Assembly (NCBI GenBank): GCA_030682405.1
Contig: JAUXOF010000063.1
Span: 1-40,023, forward strand
Direction: 5' to 3'
From: Thermodesulfovibrionales bacterium
Lineage (GTDB): Bacteria > Nitrospirota > Thermodesulfovibrionia > Thermodesulfovibrionales > JdFR-86
DNA: 40,023 bases
Shown piece after piece: positions 1 through 8,964 of this stretch. The translations under genes were made by a program, and so were the position numbers. Below the pieces are notes generated by a model. That model was not told the origin of the DNA and did no database searches. It saw only the letters and a program-made list of their open reading frames with translations. The first letter of the stretch is position 1. Every line of letters begins with the position of its first letter.

Positions 1-126
1 CCCCCCTGTTTTATAAAGCAAGGAGGGCTTACGCTTATTAACCAAACAGGACATTTCTACTTTGGCTTGACACGGCATGAAGGCCGCTTGAGTTTAAACA
101 CGGATGAGGGTAATATATATACCTAA
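1..126 (+). CDS. 3' end of an unidentified gene (partial)
   Basis: Frame 1 is open from the first base and ends at a TAA at 124-126, 12 bases before the hpt start. The 41 visible residues include NQTGHFYFGLTRHEGRLSLN and look like normal coding sequence in codon use. I do not recognise the family. tilS often precedes hpt in bacteria, but this tail does not resemble the TilS C-terminal domain, so I make no assignment. The close spacing suggests cotranscription with hpt. Confidence 0.6.
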   Translation, partial: PPCFIKQGGLTLINQTGHFYFGLTRHEGRLSLNTDEGNIYT

Positions 127-138
127 AAGGAGGGTTCT

Positions 139-660
139 ATGGTTATCGGACGGCCTTTATTCACGGTAGAGCAGATACAGAACAGGGTAAAAGAGCTTGC
201 AAACAGCATCTCCGGCGATTACGAAGGCAAGGACCTCCTTGTCGTTCCGATACTTAAAGGGGCATTCATGTTCGCCTCAGACCTCGTAAGGTCAATAAAG
301 GTGCCGCTGACCATTGATTTCATAACAGCCTCAAGCTATGTGCAGACAGGCACGTCAGGGGAAGTGAAAGTGCACTGCGACATAAGGGAAAACATCAGGG
401 ACAAGGACGTGCTCCTGATTGAAGACATTGCGGATACAGGCATCACCCTTAACTACATAAGGGAAAGGTTTCTTGAAAGGGGGACCAAGACCCTGAAGAT
501 ATGCGCCTTCCTGAACAAAAAAGAAAGAAGGATAGCCGATGTGCCCCTCGATTACGTGGGCTTTGACATACCCAATATGTTTGTAGTGGGCTACGGGCTT
601 GACTATGAAAATAAATTCCGTAACCTGCCGTATATCGCCGTATTCAAAAAAACAAAATAG
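139..660 (+). CDS. hpt: hypoxanthine phosphoribosyltransferase
   Basis: The 173-residue protein has the usual size for bacterial HPRT, a cytoplasmic purine-salvage enzyme that joins hypoxanthine (or guanine) to PRPP to form IMP (or GMP). The PRPP-binding signature VLLIEDIADTGITL lies near residues 94-107, with the paired acidic residues E-D followed by D-T-G. The N-terminal segment VPILKGAFMFASDL is the conserved PPi-loop region, and the C-terminal YVGFDIPNMFVVGYGLDY is the purine-contact region. A strong Shine-Dalgarno sequence, AAGGAGGG (127-134), precedes the ATG. The gene lies 12 bases after the preceding coding frame, so it is probably in an operon with it. Confidence 0.95.
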   Translation: MVIGRPLFTVEQIQNRVKELANSISGDYEGKDLLVVPILKGAFMFASDLVRSIKVPLTIDFITASSYVQTGTSGEVKVHCDIRENIRDKDVLLIEDIADTGITLNYIRERFLERGTKTLKICAFLNKKERRIADVPLDYVGFDIPNMFVVGYGLDYENKFRNLPYIAVFKKTK

Positions 661-768
661 GGGCACGGCCCCGGCGATAGGGCACGGCCCCGGCGGTCGG
701 ACGGCAGGCGCTGCCCCTTTGATTTAGCCGCTCGATGAGACCCAACCCTATCGGAAAGGAGCTTTTTT
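661..768 (+). repeat. GC-rich direct repeat and dyad upstream of queD
   Basis: A 16-base unit (gggcacggccccggcg) occurs at 661-676 and again at 680-695, a 19-base period directly after the hpt stop. An 8-base inverted pair, cgataggg (675-682) and ccctatcg (746-753), brackets the region, and ggcag-gcg-ctgcc forms a smaller internal hairpin. The right arm of the dyad ends next to the queD ribosome-binding site (aaagga, 755-760). A structured leader or intergenic attenuator is possible. I see no match to a known preQ1 riboswitch. Confidence 0.5.
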
Positions 769-1140
769 ATGTATGAACTAATGGTAGAGACGACATTTTC
801 CGCAGCGCACCAACTCAGGGGTTACAAGGGCAACTGCGAGCGCCTGCACGGCCATAACTGGAAGGTGCAGGTGCACGTGCTTGCGCATAAACTCAATGAG
901 ATTGACATTGCAATTGACTTCCACGAGATTAAAAGGCTTGCTGCCGAGGTCGTCTCGCCCCTTGACCATTCAATGCTGAACGAACTGTTTCCGTTTACGG
1001 AAAAGAACCCGTCCTCGGAAAACATAGCCAAGTGGATATTCGATTCCCTGAGAAAAAAAATAAACTCCGACGGGGTGATGCTTTCGGCGGTCACGGTCTG
1101 GGAGTCTGACATCGCATCCGCGACCTACTATGAAGACTGA
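769..1140 (+). CDS. queD: 6-carboxy-5,6,7,8-tetrahydropterin synthase (QueD/PTPS family)
   Basis: The 123-residue protein belongs to the 6-pyruvoyl-tetrahydropterin synthase family. QueD converts dihydroneopterin triphosphate to 6-carboxytetrahydropterin in the queuosine (7-deazaguanine) pathway. The zinc ligands are visible as H14 (AAHQ), H27 and H29 (LHGHN). C23 is the expected catalytic cysteine, D66-H67 (PLDHS) the catalytic dyad, and the terminal WESD supplies the pterin-binding glutamate. The length is typical of bacterial QueD. No other queuosine gene is in the window. Its 3' end overlaps the next start codon by 11 bases, which indicates translational coupling. Folate-pathway PTPS-III is an alternative, but the cysteine and size favour QueD. 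Confidence 0.88.
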   Translation: MYELMVETTFSAAHQLRGYKGNCERLHGHNWKVQVHVLAHKLNEIDIAIDFHEIKRLAAEVVSPLDHSMLNELFPFTEKNPSSENIAKWIFDSLRKKINSDGVMLSAVTVWESDIASATYYED

Positions 1141-2467
1141 CAGCGGGTTCCCGGAAAGGCTCATCGGCCTCGCCTTAAAAAACGGCGTCTCCCATGCCGA
1201 GGTCTTTCAGAAGACATCACGAAGGCTCTCTGTGGAGGTCAAAGGGCGGGAGTTGGAGGCTGTTGAATCATCCCTGAGTTTCGGCTACTCCCTCAGGGTG
1301 ATAAGGGACGGAAGGCTCGGGTTTTCCTACTCCACTGACCCTGCCGAGTTCGAAAAAGTTGTTGAGGCTGCCGCAGGGTCGGCAAAGTGGACTGAAAAAG
1401 ACCTCTTTTTGGACCTGCCGGAGCCTTCGGGATACGGGATGCCGGAGATTTACGACCCTCTGGTGGAATCCATCGTCCGCAACCCGGAAAAAAAAGATGA
1501 GGCAGTGGAAAAGGCGCTTCTAATCGAAAAATCGGCAATGAAAGACAGCAGGATTAAAAGGCTCAGAAAGGCTACGGCCTCTTTTTCTTCCTCGGAAACC
1601 CTGATTCATAATTCCAAAGGCATTGCCGCGGGCTACAAGGCGACCTCATGCACCGCGCAGGTGATGGCCGTTGCGGAGGACCGGGGGGACAGCCGGATGG
1701 GATGGGATTTCCAAGGGGCTAGGTTCCTCTCGGACATCTCCTTTGAGAAGGTGGGCAGTACGGCAAGCATGAGGGCACTGAGGCTTCTCGGCGCACGAAA
1801 GACAACCGCAGTGAAGTCCCCTGTGCTTATCGAAAACGCAGTGGCAGTGGAATTCCTTGGGATATTCGCCTTGCTCCTTTCCTCCGATGCCGTCCAGAAG
1901 GGAAAATCCCTTCTCAAAGGAAGGCTCGGGCAGAAGATAATCAGCGAGCGCATTAATATAATAGACGACGGCCTGATGCCGGGGAAATTAGGCTCAATAC
2001 CCGTGGACGACGAGGGGGTGAGCGCCGGAAGGAAATGCCTTGTGGAAAAAGGCGTGCTTCAGGGTTATATGTACAACACATACACGGCGCGGAAGGATAA
2101 TGTCCGCTCCACGGGAAACGCCATACGCGGAGGTTTCTCAGGCATACCTTCCGTCGGCCCTACAAACTTATACATAGAGCCGGCAGAGACTGTTTCCGAC
2201 CTCACCGGAGCGCTCGGCACCGGGCTTTTCATAACAGAGGCGATGGGCATGCACACTGCCAACCCTATATCCGGGGACTTCTCCGTAGGGGTCTCAGGTT
2301 TGTGGGTGGAAGGCGGCGAGATAAAGTTTCCCGTAAAGGAGGCGGTCATTTCAGGAAACATCCTCGGGTTTTTTAAGGGGATTCTGGCCGCAGGCGACGA
2401 CCTTGTCTTTTACGGCAATATAGGGTCCCCGGGCCTTGTCGTCGGCCCTGTGGACATAAGCGCATGA
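1130..2467 (+). CDS. pmbA: PmbA/TldE-like metallopeptidase subunit
   Basis: The 445-residue protein has the TldD/PmbA fold. The N-terminal half carries the conserved FGYSLRVIRDGRLGFSYST segment, and the C-terminal half carries NLYIEPAE, GLFITEAMGMHTANPISGDFS and GNIL motifs typical of the TldE (PmbA) side. No HExxxH zinc motif is present, which agrees with PmbA rather than TldD. In E. coli, TldD and TldE form a heterodimeric protease that acts on modified peptides and CcdA. A tldD partner would be expected but is not in this window. The start overlaps queD by 11 bases and the stop overlaps the next ATG (ATGA). Confidence 0.85.
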   Translation: MKTDSGFPERLIGLALKNGVSHAEVFQKTSRRLSVEVKGRELEAVESSLSFGYSLRVIRDGRLGFSYSTDPAEFEKVVEAAAGSAKWTEKDLFLDLPEPSGYGMPEIYDPLVESIVRNPEKKDEAVEKALLIEKSAMKDSRIKRLRKATASFSSSETLIHNSKGIAAGYKATSCTAQVMAVAEDRGDSRMGWDFQGARFLSDISFEKVGSTASMRALRLLGARKTTAVKSPVLIENAVAVEFLGIFALLLSSDAVQKGKSLLKGRLGQKIISERINIIDDGLMPGKLGSIPVDDEGVSAGRKCLVEKGVLQGYMYNTYTARKDNVRSTGNAIRGGFSGIPSVGPTNLYIEPAETVSDLTGALGTGLFITEAMGMHTANPISGDFSVGVSGLWVEGGEIKFPVKEAVISGNILGFFKGILAAGDDLVFYGNIGSPGLVVGPVDISA

Positions 2468-3804
2468 ATATCAAAAACTCGACCGTGCTCATCGTAGATG
2501 ACGAGCCGGAAATACTTGAGTCCCTTGACATCATATTCAGGTCCCGGGGGTTTAAGCCGGTTCTGGCCTCATCCGGGGCGCAGGCCGTTGAGCTCTTCTC
2601 AAACAGCCCCATACCGGTCATCATAAGCGATAACGTGCTGCCGGACACTCAGGGCATAGAACTACTGAAGGAATTCAGGGGCATCCTGCCGGAGGTGCAG
2701 ATGATAATGATTACCGGCAAAGGCACTATAGACCTTGCCGTATCCGCCATGAAGGCAGGGGTATTTGATTTCGTCACAAAGCCCTTTGACCCCGAACACC
2801 TGATACAGCTTGTCATGAGGGCAAGAGAGCTTTACGACGCCCTTACGGAAAAAAATACCCTCAGGGAAGAGGTGGAAAAAATAACACAGCAGGACATCAT
2901 CGGCAGTCACCCCTCGATAAAAAAGCTCCTCGGTCTCATTGCCACGGTCTCGCAGACCGACAGCACCGTTCTCGTGGAAGGGGAATCAGGCACCGGAAAG
3001 GAACTTGTTGCAAGGCTGATACACAAAAAAAGCAAGCGCTCGGCAGGGCCTTTCGTCCCTGTGGACTCGGGTGCGATACCCGAGGGGCTTGTGGAATCCG
3101 AGATATTCGGCCACGAAAAAGGGGCGTTTACCGGCGCCGCGGGAACCAAGATTGGGAAGTTCGAGAGAGCGGCCGGCGGAACTCTGTTCCTCGATGAGAT
3201 AACGAACTTCCCCCTTTCATCACAGGCAAAGCTCCTGAGGGTGCTTCAGGAGGGGGTCATCGAAAGGGTCGGAGGCGTAAGGCAGATACCCGTAGACATC
3301 CGGGTAATCGCCGCAACAAACATTGACCTTGCAGGCGCGGTCAAAAGGGGGATGTTCAGGGACGACCTCTACTACAGGCTCAATATCATAAAGCTTAGGA
3401 TACCGCCCCTGAGGGAGAGAATGAGCGACATACTTGAGCTTTCTACCCATTTCATAAAAAAACACCTGCCCCGGATTAACGGCATTGCCAAAGGCATATC
3501 CACCGAGGCCATTCGGGCGCTGATGGAGTACCGGTGGCCGGGCAACGTCAGGGAGCTTGAAAACGCCGTTGAGCATGCGCTCATACTGTCAAAATCAGAA
3601 CTCATTATGCCCAAGGACCTGCCCTCCACGGATAGCGCTGTGTTTGTCTCGAAACTCGACGAGATAGAGAAAGCGGCGATAATCAAGGCCATGAAGGATT
3701 CCGGGGGGAACAAATACAGGGCAGCCAAGATTCTGGGCATACAGAGGTCTACACTGTACAGCAAGCTCAAAAAACTCGGCCTCTCGGACGCTGATTTTCC
3801 CTAA
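2464..3804 (+). CDS. NtrC-family sigma-54-dependent response regulator
   Basis: This 446-residue protein has the full three-domain layout. The receiver domain (about 5-122) has acidic residues D12-D13, phosphoacceptor D56, T84 and K106. The AAA+ domain has Walker A GESGTGKE (173-180), the sigma-54 contact loop GAFTGA (220-225) and Walker B GGTLFLDEI (about 238-246). The C-terminal Fis-type helix-turn-helix is GNKYRAAKILGIQRSTLYSKL. It activates transcription at sigma-54 promoters after phosphorylation. No cognate histidine kinase is adjacent and the target genes are unknown. The ATG overlaps the pmbA stop by 4 bases. It converges on the chemotaxis operon with only 16 bases between the two stops. 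Confidence 0.93.
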   Translation: MNIKNSTVLIVDDEPEILESLDIIFRSRGFKPVLASSGAQAVELFSNSPIPVIISDNVLPDTQGIELLKEFRGILPEVQMIMITGKGTIDLAVSAMKAGVFDFVTKPFDPEHLIQLVMRARELYDALTEKNTLREEVEKITQQDIIGSHPSIKKLLGLIATVSQTDSTVLVEGESGTGKELVARLIHKKSKRSAGPFVPVDSGAIPEGLVESEIFGHEKGAFTGAAGTKIGKFERAAGGTLFLDEITNFPLSSQAKLLRVLQEGVIERVGGVRQIPVDIRVIAATNIDLAGAVKRGMFRDDLYYRLNIIKLRIPPLRERMSDILELSTHFIKKHLPRINGIAKGISTEAIRALMEYRWPGNVRELENAVEHALILSKSELIMPKDLPSTDSAVFVSKLDEIEKAAIIKAMKDSGGNKYRAAKILGIQRSTLYSKLKKLGLSDADFP

Positions 3805-3820
3805 GGCCGGGGGTGGAATC

Positions 3821-4192
3821 CTATTTGGCGGCGATAATGTCCGTTACCGCTTTTATCAGTTCCTGCGTCTGGATGGGTTTTGTGAGATAGGCGTTGGCGC
3901 CCAATGCCATTGCGCGGTTTCTGTCTTCCTGCGCGCCCTCGGTGGTAATCATTATCACCGGGATGCTTTTGTATGCGTTGTCCTCCCTGATAAGGCTGAT
4001 GAGCTTAAGACCGTTCATCACAGGCATGTTGATGTCCGCCAGTATCAGGTCTATTTTCTCCGAGGAGAGCTTCTTCAATGCGTCAACCCCGTCCGAGGCC
4101 TCAATCACCTTCGAATCGGGTATCCGCTTCATGGCGAAACTTATTAGCTGCCTCATGGTGGGCGAATCTTCTACAACGAGTATTACCGGCAT
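3821..4192 (-). CDS. single-domain CheY-like response regulator
   Basis: The 123-residue protein is a bare receiver domain. E8-D9, phosphoacceptor D53, T83 and K105 are all in place, so it should be phosphorylated. No output domain is present. It is the last gene of the minus-strand chemosensory operon, two bases after the GAF-protein stop, so it is probably the output or a phosphate sink of this pathway. The segment DINMPVMNGLKLISLIR is typical of the CheY/PilG-like class. Which target it binds (flagellar motor, pilus motor or another partner) cannot be told. Confidence 0.88.
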   Translation of the reverse strand: MPVILVVEDSPTMRQLISFAMKRIPDSKVIEASDGVDALKKLSSEKIDLILADINMPVMNGLKLISLIREDNAYKSIPVIMITTEGAQEDRNRAMALGANAYLTKPIQTQELIKAVTDIIAAK

Positions 4193-4194
4193 CC

Positions 4195-5016
4195 CTACCT
4201 CTTCGGCTTCTCCTTCAGGAGGTCGAGAAAGCTCTGCAATGTCGTCAACTTCCTTTCCGACTGGGTGTAAAGCCTCGATGAGAACACGGCCGTAGCCGCA
4301 TGGCCCGCAAGGAGGTTGAAGAGCTCGTAGTCCACATTCGTAAAATTCTTTTTCTGGATGAAAAGGGCATATATGGAGATAACGCCTATCACATGCTCTT
4401 TTATCTTAAGCGGTATGCAGACAATCGGCTCGCCCTTCAGGATGTCCCCCTTTGCATTCATATCCTGAGAGAAATAACTCTCCCCGTCCTTGGTTACATT
4501 CCCGATAATGCCCTCTCCTATTTTCGCCCTGGGTATCTCGGCCGCGGACACGCCTTCTGCGGCAACCGGCAGCAGCTCGTTGGTCTTTTCGTCCATCAGG
4601 AAAACGGCAAACTTCTCGGCCCCCACAAGGTTTATGACTATCTCAAGGATTATCCTCAGCACCTCGTTGAAGTCAAGAGTGGAGTGCAGTTGATAGCTTG
4701 CGACATAGAGGTTGGCAAGGTTGTTGTTCTCCTCCTCCACCTCCACATACCTTACCGCAAAGTCCTTGTTCTCCTCCTCCACCTTGATGAACTTATCCTT
4801 GAGGAATTCTATCTCGGCCTCAAGGTCCTCAATCCTGTGCTGAAAGAGCTTGGCCCTTCCCTCGCCTCCCGACCTATTGACGCTCTCCTCAAGCTCGACC
4901 AGCCTGAACCTGAGCCTCTCGTTCTCCTTCAGAAGCTCCTTGGTAAACTCCTCCCCCTTCTTGAAGACCTGAAGGAATTCATCCGCCATTTTGCCTATGC
5001 TTGCTTTGCTCTCCAT
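4195..5016 (-). CDS. coiled-coil and GAF domain protein
   Basis: Of 273 residues, roughly 10-105 are charged heptad-rich coiled coil (EELLKENERLRFRLVELEE and similar). A GAF domain follows at about 108-250, with LGIL-like start STLDFNEVLRIILEIVINLV, core FAVFLMDEKTNELLPVAAEGV, and EGIIGNVTKDGES. There is no kinase, HD-GYP or GGDEF output domain and no membrane segment, so it is a cytoplasmic sensor or scaffold. It lies between cheB and the CheY-like gene with short gaps, which suggests that it modulates this chemosensory pathway. The ligand cannot be predicted. Confidence 0.8.
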   Translation of the reverse strand: MESKASIGKMADEFLQVFKKGEEFTKELLKENERLRFRLVELEESVNRSGGEGRAKLFQHRIEDLEAEIEFLKDKFIKVEEENKDFAVRYVEVEEENNNLANLYVASYQLHSTLDFNEVLRIILEIVINLVGAEKFAVFLMDEKTNELLPVAAEGVSAAEIPRAKIGEGIIGNVTKDGESYFSQDMNAKGDILKGEPIVCIPLKIKEHVIGVISIYALFIQKKNFTNVDYELFNLLAGHAATAVFSSRLYTQSERKLTTLQSFLDLLKEKPKR

Positions 5017-5032
5017 ACCTTACCCGATTGGT

Positions 5033-6073
5033 TTACCCTTTTGCCGTTCTTATCATCTCAGCGGCGATATCCGTAAGCGGCAGAACTTTTTTGGCGGCGC
5101 CCGCCGCTATCACCTCTGCGGGCATGCCGAAAACAACCGCCGTTTCCTCGGACTCTGCTATAGTATAACCTCCTTTTGATTTAATTTCCAGCATGCCCTT
5201 CCTGCCGTCGCTCCCCATGCCCGTAAGCACCACGCCCATCGTATTGTTGCCGTAGTGCTCTGCGGCGGACATCATCATAATGTCCACCGACGGTATGTAC
5301 TTGTCCTCGTAGACGGCATCTCTTAGGGAAACGTAGACCCTGCCGCGCCTCTTTGAAAGGGTCATATGGCAGCCGCCGGGACATATCAAGGCAACGCCGT
5401 CCTGTATCTCGTCGCCGTTTTCCGCCTCTTTTATCCTCAGCTTTGAAAGGCCGTTAAGCCTTTCGGCAAGCGGGCCGGTAAAGCCGCGGGGCATGTGCTG
5501 GCTTATTATTATCCCTGAGGGGAAATCCGAAGGCAGTTTCGTCAGTATTATCTGAAGGGCTGGCGGCCCCCCTGTTGATGCGCCTATGGCGACCACATCA
5601 ATATCTATTTTCGATGTCTGTACTTCGGGCTGGACGCCTTCGTCTGAGCCGAGGAGCTGAAGGTTGCGGCTCAAGACGTCCATGTTGAGGCCCTTTATGC
5701 CCATGACCTTGGCGACAAGGTCCTTCTCTATATTCTTGAGCTCCATAGAGGCCCGCCTCGACGGCTTTGCTATGAAATCCACGGCGCCGAGTTCAAGCGC
5801 CTTGAAGACCGTTTTCGTATCCGAATAGGAACTGACCATTATCACGGGCGTGGGCCTCTGGGCCATCAGCCACCTGAGGAAACTGAAGCCGTCCATCTCG
5901 GGCATCTCGAAATCCAATGTTATCAGGTCGGGCTTAAGCCTCAGGGTCTTTGCCATTGCGTCTATGCCGTCGGAGGCCACGCCTATGACCTCTATGCCCG
6001 GCACGGACTCAAGCATCTTCTTTATCGTCTGCCTGCTGAACGCGGAATCGTCAACTACAAGCACTTTCACCAT
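5033..6073 (-). CDS. cheB: chemotaxis methylesterase/glutamine deamidase CheB
   Basis: CheB (346 residues) removes methyl groups from receptor glutamates and deamidates receptor glutamines. The receiver domain (1-120) has D8-D9, phosphoacceptor D54 and K103. After a linker, the esterase domain carries the catalytic triad: S166 in GASTGGP, H193 in SQHMPRGFT and D289 in GMGSDG. The length is normal for the family. It starts one base from the cheR stop, so the pair opposes each other on the two receptors encoded upstream. Confidence 0.96.
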   Translation of the reverse strand: MVKVLVVDDSAFSRQTIKKMLESVPGIEVIGVASDGIDAMAKTLRLKPDLITLDFEMPEMDGFSFLRWLMAQRPTPVIMVSSYSDTKTVFKALELGAVDFIAKPSRRASMELKNIEKDLVAKVMGIKGLNMDVLSRNLQLLGSDEGVQPEVQTSKIDIDVVAIGASTGGPPALQIILTKLPSDFPSGIIISQHMPRGFTGPLAERLNGLSKLRIKEAENGDEIQDGVALICPGGCHMTLSKRRGRVYVSLRDAVYEDKYIPSVDIMMMSAAEHYGNNTMGVVLTGMGSDGRKGMLEIKSKGGYTIAESEETAVVFGMPAEVIAAGAAKKVLPLTDIAAEMIRTAKG

Positions 6074-6074
6074 G

Positions 6075-6977
6075 TCACCTTCCCCACACCATCTTAAACA
6101 GGGTGCTGTCGGAAAGAGGGATATCGATTTTCTTGGGTTTCTGATAGACCATGTCGTTTTTTAGATGCTTCAGCGTAAATGCCGTGGAAATATTCATCAG
6201 GGACTCCGCATGCCCCAAAAGCAGGTAGCCCCCGTCCGAGAGCCTTTGGTAGAAATTCTCTATAACCCTCTTCCTCGCATCAATGTGGAAGTATATAAGC
6301 ACGTTTCTGCAAAGCACCACGTCCACCGTCCCCACAAATTTTATCTTAAACGGGTCAAGGAGGTTGAGGTAGCTGAAATTGACAAGCCTCCTGACGCTGT
6401 CGTTTACCTTGTAAAGGCCGTCCTCCTCGGTAAAATATTTCTTGATGAAATACTCATCCGTGGTCCTGAAGGAGTTCTTCCTGTAAATGCCCCTCCTTGC
6501 CGCCTGAAGAACCCTCTGGTTTATGTCGCTTCCGAGCACCTCTATATCCCAGCCGTCAAACATGCCGCCCTGCTCAAGTATCAGCATGGCGATGGTATAA
6601 GGCTCCTCGCCCGAAGAACAGCCCGCCGACCATATCCTCAGTTTCCGGGCGCCGCCCCTCATGAGTCTCACTTCCTTCAGTATCTCCTCGCTCAGGGCCT
6701 TAAGCTGGCTCTCCTCCCTGAAAAAATAGGTTTCGTTTACCGTAAGGATATCCATTGCGGCTGAAAGCTCCTCCTCCTTCTGTCTGTCATAGAGGAGCAG
6801 CCTGTAGTAGTCCCTGAAGTTGTCGAGGTGATGGACCCTCAGCCTTCTTGAGAGCCTTCTTGAGAGAAGGTATTTTGAGGAATCGTCGAAATAGACGCCG
6901 CAGTAATCCTTTATCAGATCCCTCAGCAGCCTGAATGCCTCGTCCGAAAGCGGTATGGATTCTTCGATATCGCTCAT
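6075..6977 (-). CDS. cheR: chemotaxis receptor methyltransferase CheR
   Basis: The 300-residue enzyme transfers methyl groups from SAM to receptor glutamates. The N-terminal helical domain ends at the conserved NETYFFRE (81-88). The SAM-binding domain has GCSSGEEPYT (119-128), the acidic GSDIN segment after the second strand, and CRNVLIYF (223-230). No C-terminal TPR or pentapeptide-tethering extension is present. Its start overlaps the stop of the HEAT-repeat gene by 4 bases, and cheB follows one base after its stop. Confidence 0.96.
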   Translation of the reverse strand: MSDIEESIPLSDEAFRLLRDLIKDYCGVYFDDSSKYLLSRRLSRRLRVHHLDNFRDYYRLLLYDRQKEEELSAAMDILTVNETYFFREESQLKALSEEILKEVRLMRGGARKLRIWSAGCSSGEEPYTIAMLILEQGGMFDGWDIEVLGSDINQRVLQAARRGIYRKNSFRTTDEYFIKKYFTEEDGLYKVNDSVRRLVNFSYLNLLDPFKIKFVGTVDVVLCRNVLIYFHIDARKRVIENFYQRLSDGGYLLLGHAESLMNISTAFTLKHLKNDMVYQKPKKIDIPLSDSTLFKMVWGR

Positions 6978-8962
6978 CGCACAAACCGCTCAAGCGTTTT
7001 TATGACGGCAGGGTCTTCCTCTTTATCGAACAGCCTTTCGAGTTTTGCCCTGACGCCGCTGTCACGGCAGTCGCCGAGCGCCTCGACCGCAGCCACCCGT
7101 GTGGCCCAGTCGTCATCTTCTATAAAAGGCACAATAGCCCCTTCCACTCCCTCAAAACCGGAAAGCGCCTTTATTGCGGTCCTCCGTATCTCCTTATCCG
7201 CGGAGGTCAGCATGCCGATGAGCGCGGCTTTGGCCTCGGCCCCGCCGAGCTTCCCTATAGAGTCCACTGCCGTGGTCACAACAAAACCGTTCTTGTCCGA
7301 AAGGGCCTTTATGAGGGCCGGCGCCGCGCTTCTGCTGCCGAGCATGCCCAAGGCCTTTGCCGCCGCAACCCTTACCATGCCGTCAGGGTCGCTCAGTAAA
7401 AGGCAAAGGGGCTCAAGCGCCCCGTCGCTGCCTATTGCGCCAAGGCTTAAAGCGGCAGACACCCTTATGCCCTGGTCCTCGTCCGTAAGGGCAAGGGTGA
7501 GGTATTTTATGGAGTCCCCTGTTTTTATCGAAGAAAGCGCGCTTACAACCGCCCTCCTAACGTCCACGGAATCGTCCTTGAGCGCAAAGCCCAGCTCCGG
7601 AACGGCTCCGGCAAAAGACAGGACGCCCAGAAGAAGGGCGATATTTTTCCTGAGCACGGGGTTTTTGATTTTAAGACTTTCTATCAATTCATTGATGTCA
7701 AGGCCGTCCTTAAGCCTGCCCAATGCGCCTATAGCGGCCTCCTGAACATCCGGGTACATATCGAGCAGAAGCCCCTTGACGGGTTCTACGGCCCTCAGGT
7801 CCCCTATATTGGCAAAACCCGTGGCTGCTATGGCCCTGACGTGGCCGTCCGCATCCTCAAGCATCTTCAAGAAGATATCGTAGTAAAGGGGGGCGGCAAC
7901 CTCGGCGGCAACCGAGCATGTAAAACGCCTAAGCTGAGGGTTTTCCTTTTCAAACAGGGGGATAAGGGACTCCGGCTTGCCCCTGCCTATGAATACCAGC
8001 GCCCTCTTTACGTCATCCGCAAATTCGGCTTCGGAAGAAAGGTCAAGCAGCGGGTCAAGCGCCCTTTCATCCTTCAGGAGGCCAAGAAGCAGTATCGCAG
8101 AAACCCTCACCTCCGGCTTCGTGCTCCATGCGTGCTCCAGAAGGAGATGAATCGCACCGTCCCCGAAAAAACTTCTCAGATGCCCGGCTACGACTTCCTC
8201 CTTGACACCCTTGTGGTACAGCCTCTCCACGGCCTTAATGGCCTCTTCCTGAACGACCCTCGACTTGTCGTTGATAAAAGGCGCCACTTCCTTAAGGCAC
8301 TCCTCATCGCCGAGCTTTCCTATGGCCTTAAGCGCCGGTTCCCTCAGGGGCTTCCGCAAAAGCGCCCGTATGAGAGCGGGCAGCGCCCGCCCGTCGCCTA
8401 TCCTGCCCAAGGCGTCCGCCGCGGGATAGGCGGTCCAGAGGTCGCCCTCATCAAGGATTGCTATAAGCGCATCCACCACCGACGGCTCCCCGATAACCCC
8501 CAGATGTTCCACAGCCGAGGCCCTGACGTTTTCGTCCTCGTCCTTAAGCGCATCAAGCATCAACTGCAGGGCGTTTTTGTCCCGGAACTGGCCGAGCACA
8601 TCTATGATGAACTTCCTTACGTCCGCATTCGGCGTCTTGAACGCCTCAATCAGATAGGGCGTGGACTTCTTGCCGAGCCTCGTGAGCGTCTCTATGGCGG
8701 AATTCCTTGCGCCCGCGTTATCCTCCATGTAAAGAAGGGAAATCAGACCGTCTATGTAGGCGTCTATGGGGTACTCTTCAAAGAGCATTTCCTGGGCAGT
8801 CTTTCTTACCCTCCAGCCGCTGTCCTGCATCGCCTTTACGAACAGGGCTATGACATCGGCCCGGGCAATGCCGGGCGGCCCGGCCTTCAGCATCAAGACG
8901 GCGGCCCGCCTTTTATCCGTGTCTATGCTCTGCAGTTGTTTTTCAATCTCTTCCTTCAACAT
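6974..8962 (-). CDS. HEAT-repeat protein of the chemosensory operon
   Basis: The 662-residue protein consists of tandem HEAT/PBS-lyase-type helical repeats from end to end, with repeated cores such as VRASAVEHLGVIGEPSVVDAL, VRVAAAKALGMLGSRSAAPAL and IRVSAALSLGAIGSDGALEPL. I estimate about 20 repeats. No signal peptide, membrane helix or catalytic domain is apparent. It should form a cytoplasmic solenoid for protein binding. Its place between cheW and cheR, with 2-base and overlapping junctions, suggests a scaffold in the receptor array or a link to the output machinery. Such genes are known in some deltaproteobacterial-type chemotaxis clusters, but their role is poorly defined. Confidence 0.85.
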   Translation of the reverse strand: MLKEEIEKQLQSIDTDKRRAAVLMLKAGPPGIARADVIALFVKAMQDSGWRVRKTAQEMLFEEYPIDAYIDGLISLLYMEDNAGARNSAIETLTRLGKKSTPYLIEAFKTPNADVRKFIIDVLGQFRDKNALQLMLDALKDEDENVRASAVEHLGVIGEPSVVDALIAILDEGDLWTAYPAADALGRIGDGRALPALIRALLRKPLREPALKAIGKLGDEECLKEVAPFINDKSRVVQEEAIKAVERLYHKGVKEEVVAGHLRSFFGDGAIHLLLEHAWSTKPEVRVSAILLLGLLKDERALDPLLDLSSEAEFADDVKRALVFIGRGKPESLIPLFEKENPQLRRFTCSVAAEVAAPLYYDIFLKMLEDADGHVRAIAATGFANIGDLRAVEPVKGLLLDMYPDVQEAAIGALGRLKDGLDINELIESLKIKNPVLRKNIALLLGVLSFAGAVPELGFALKDDSVDVRRAVVSALSSIKTGDSIKYLTLALTDEDQGIRVSAALSLGAIGSDGALEPLCLLLSDPDGMVRVAAAKALGMLGSRSAAPALIKALSDKNGFVVTTAVDSIGKLGGAEAKAALIGMLTSADKEIRRTAIKALSGFEGVEGAIVPFIEDDDWATRVAAVEALGDCRDSGVRAKLERLFDKEEDPAVIKTLERFVR

Positions 8963-8964
8963 GC

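Noticed and set aside
67-98. TTGACA at 67-72 as a -35 box for hpt
   Set aside because: It lies inside the open reading frame that ends at 126, has no -10 at a fitting distance, and the short gap to hpt suggests read-through transcription.
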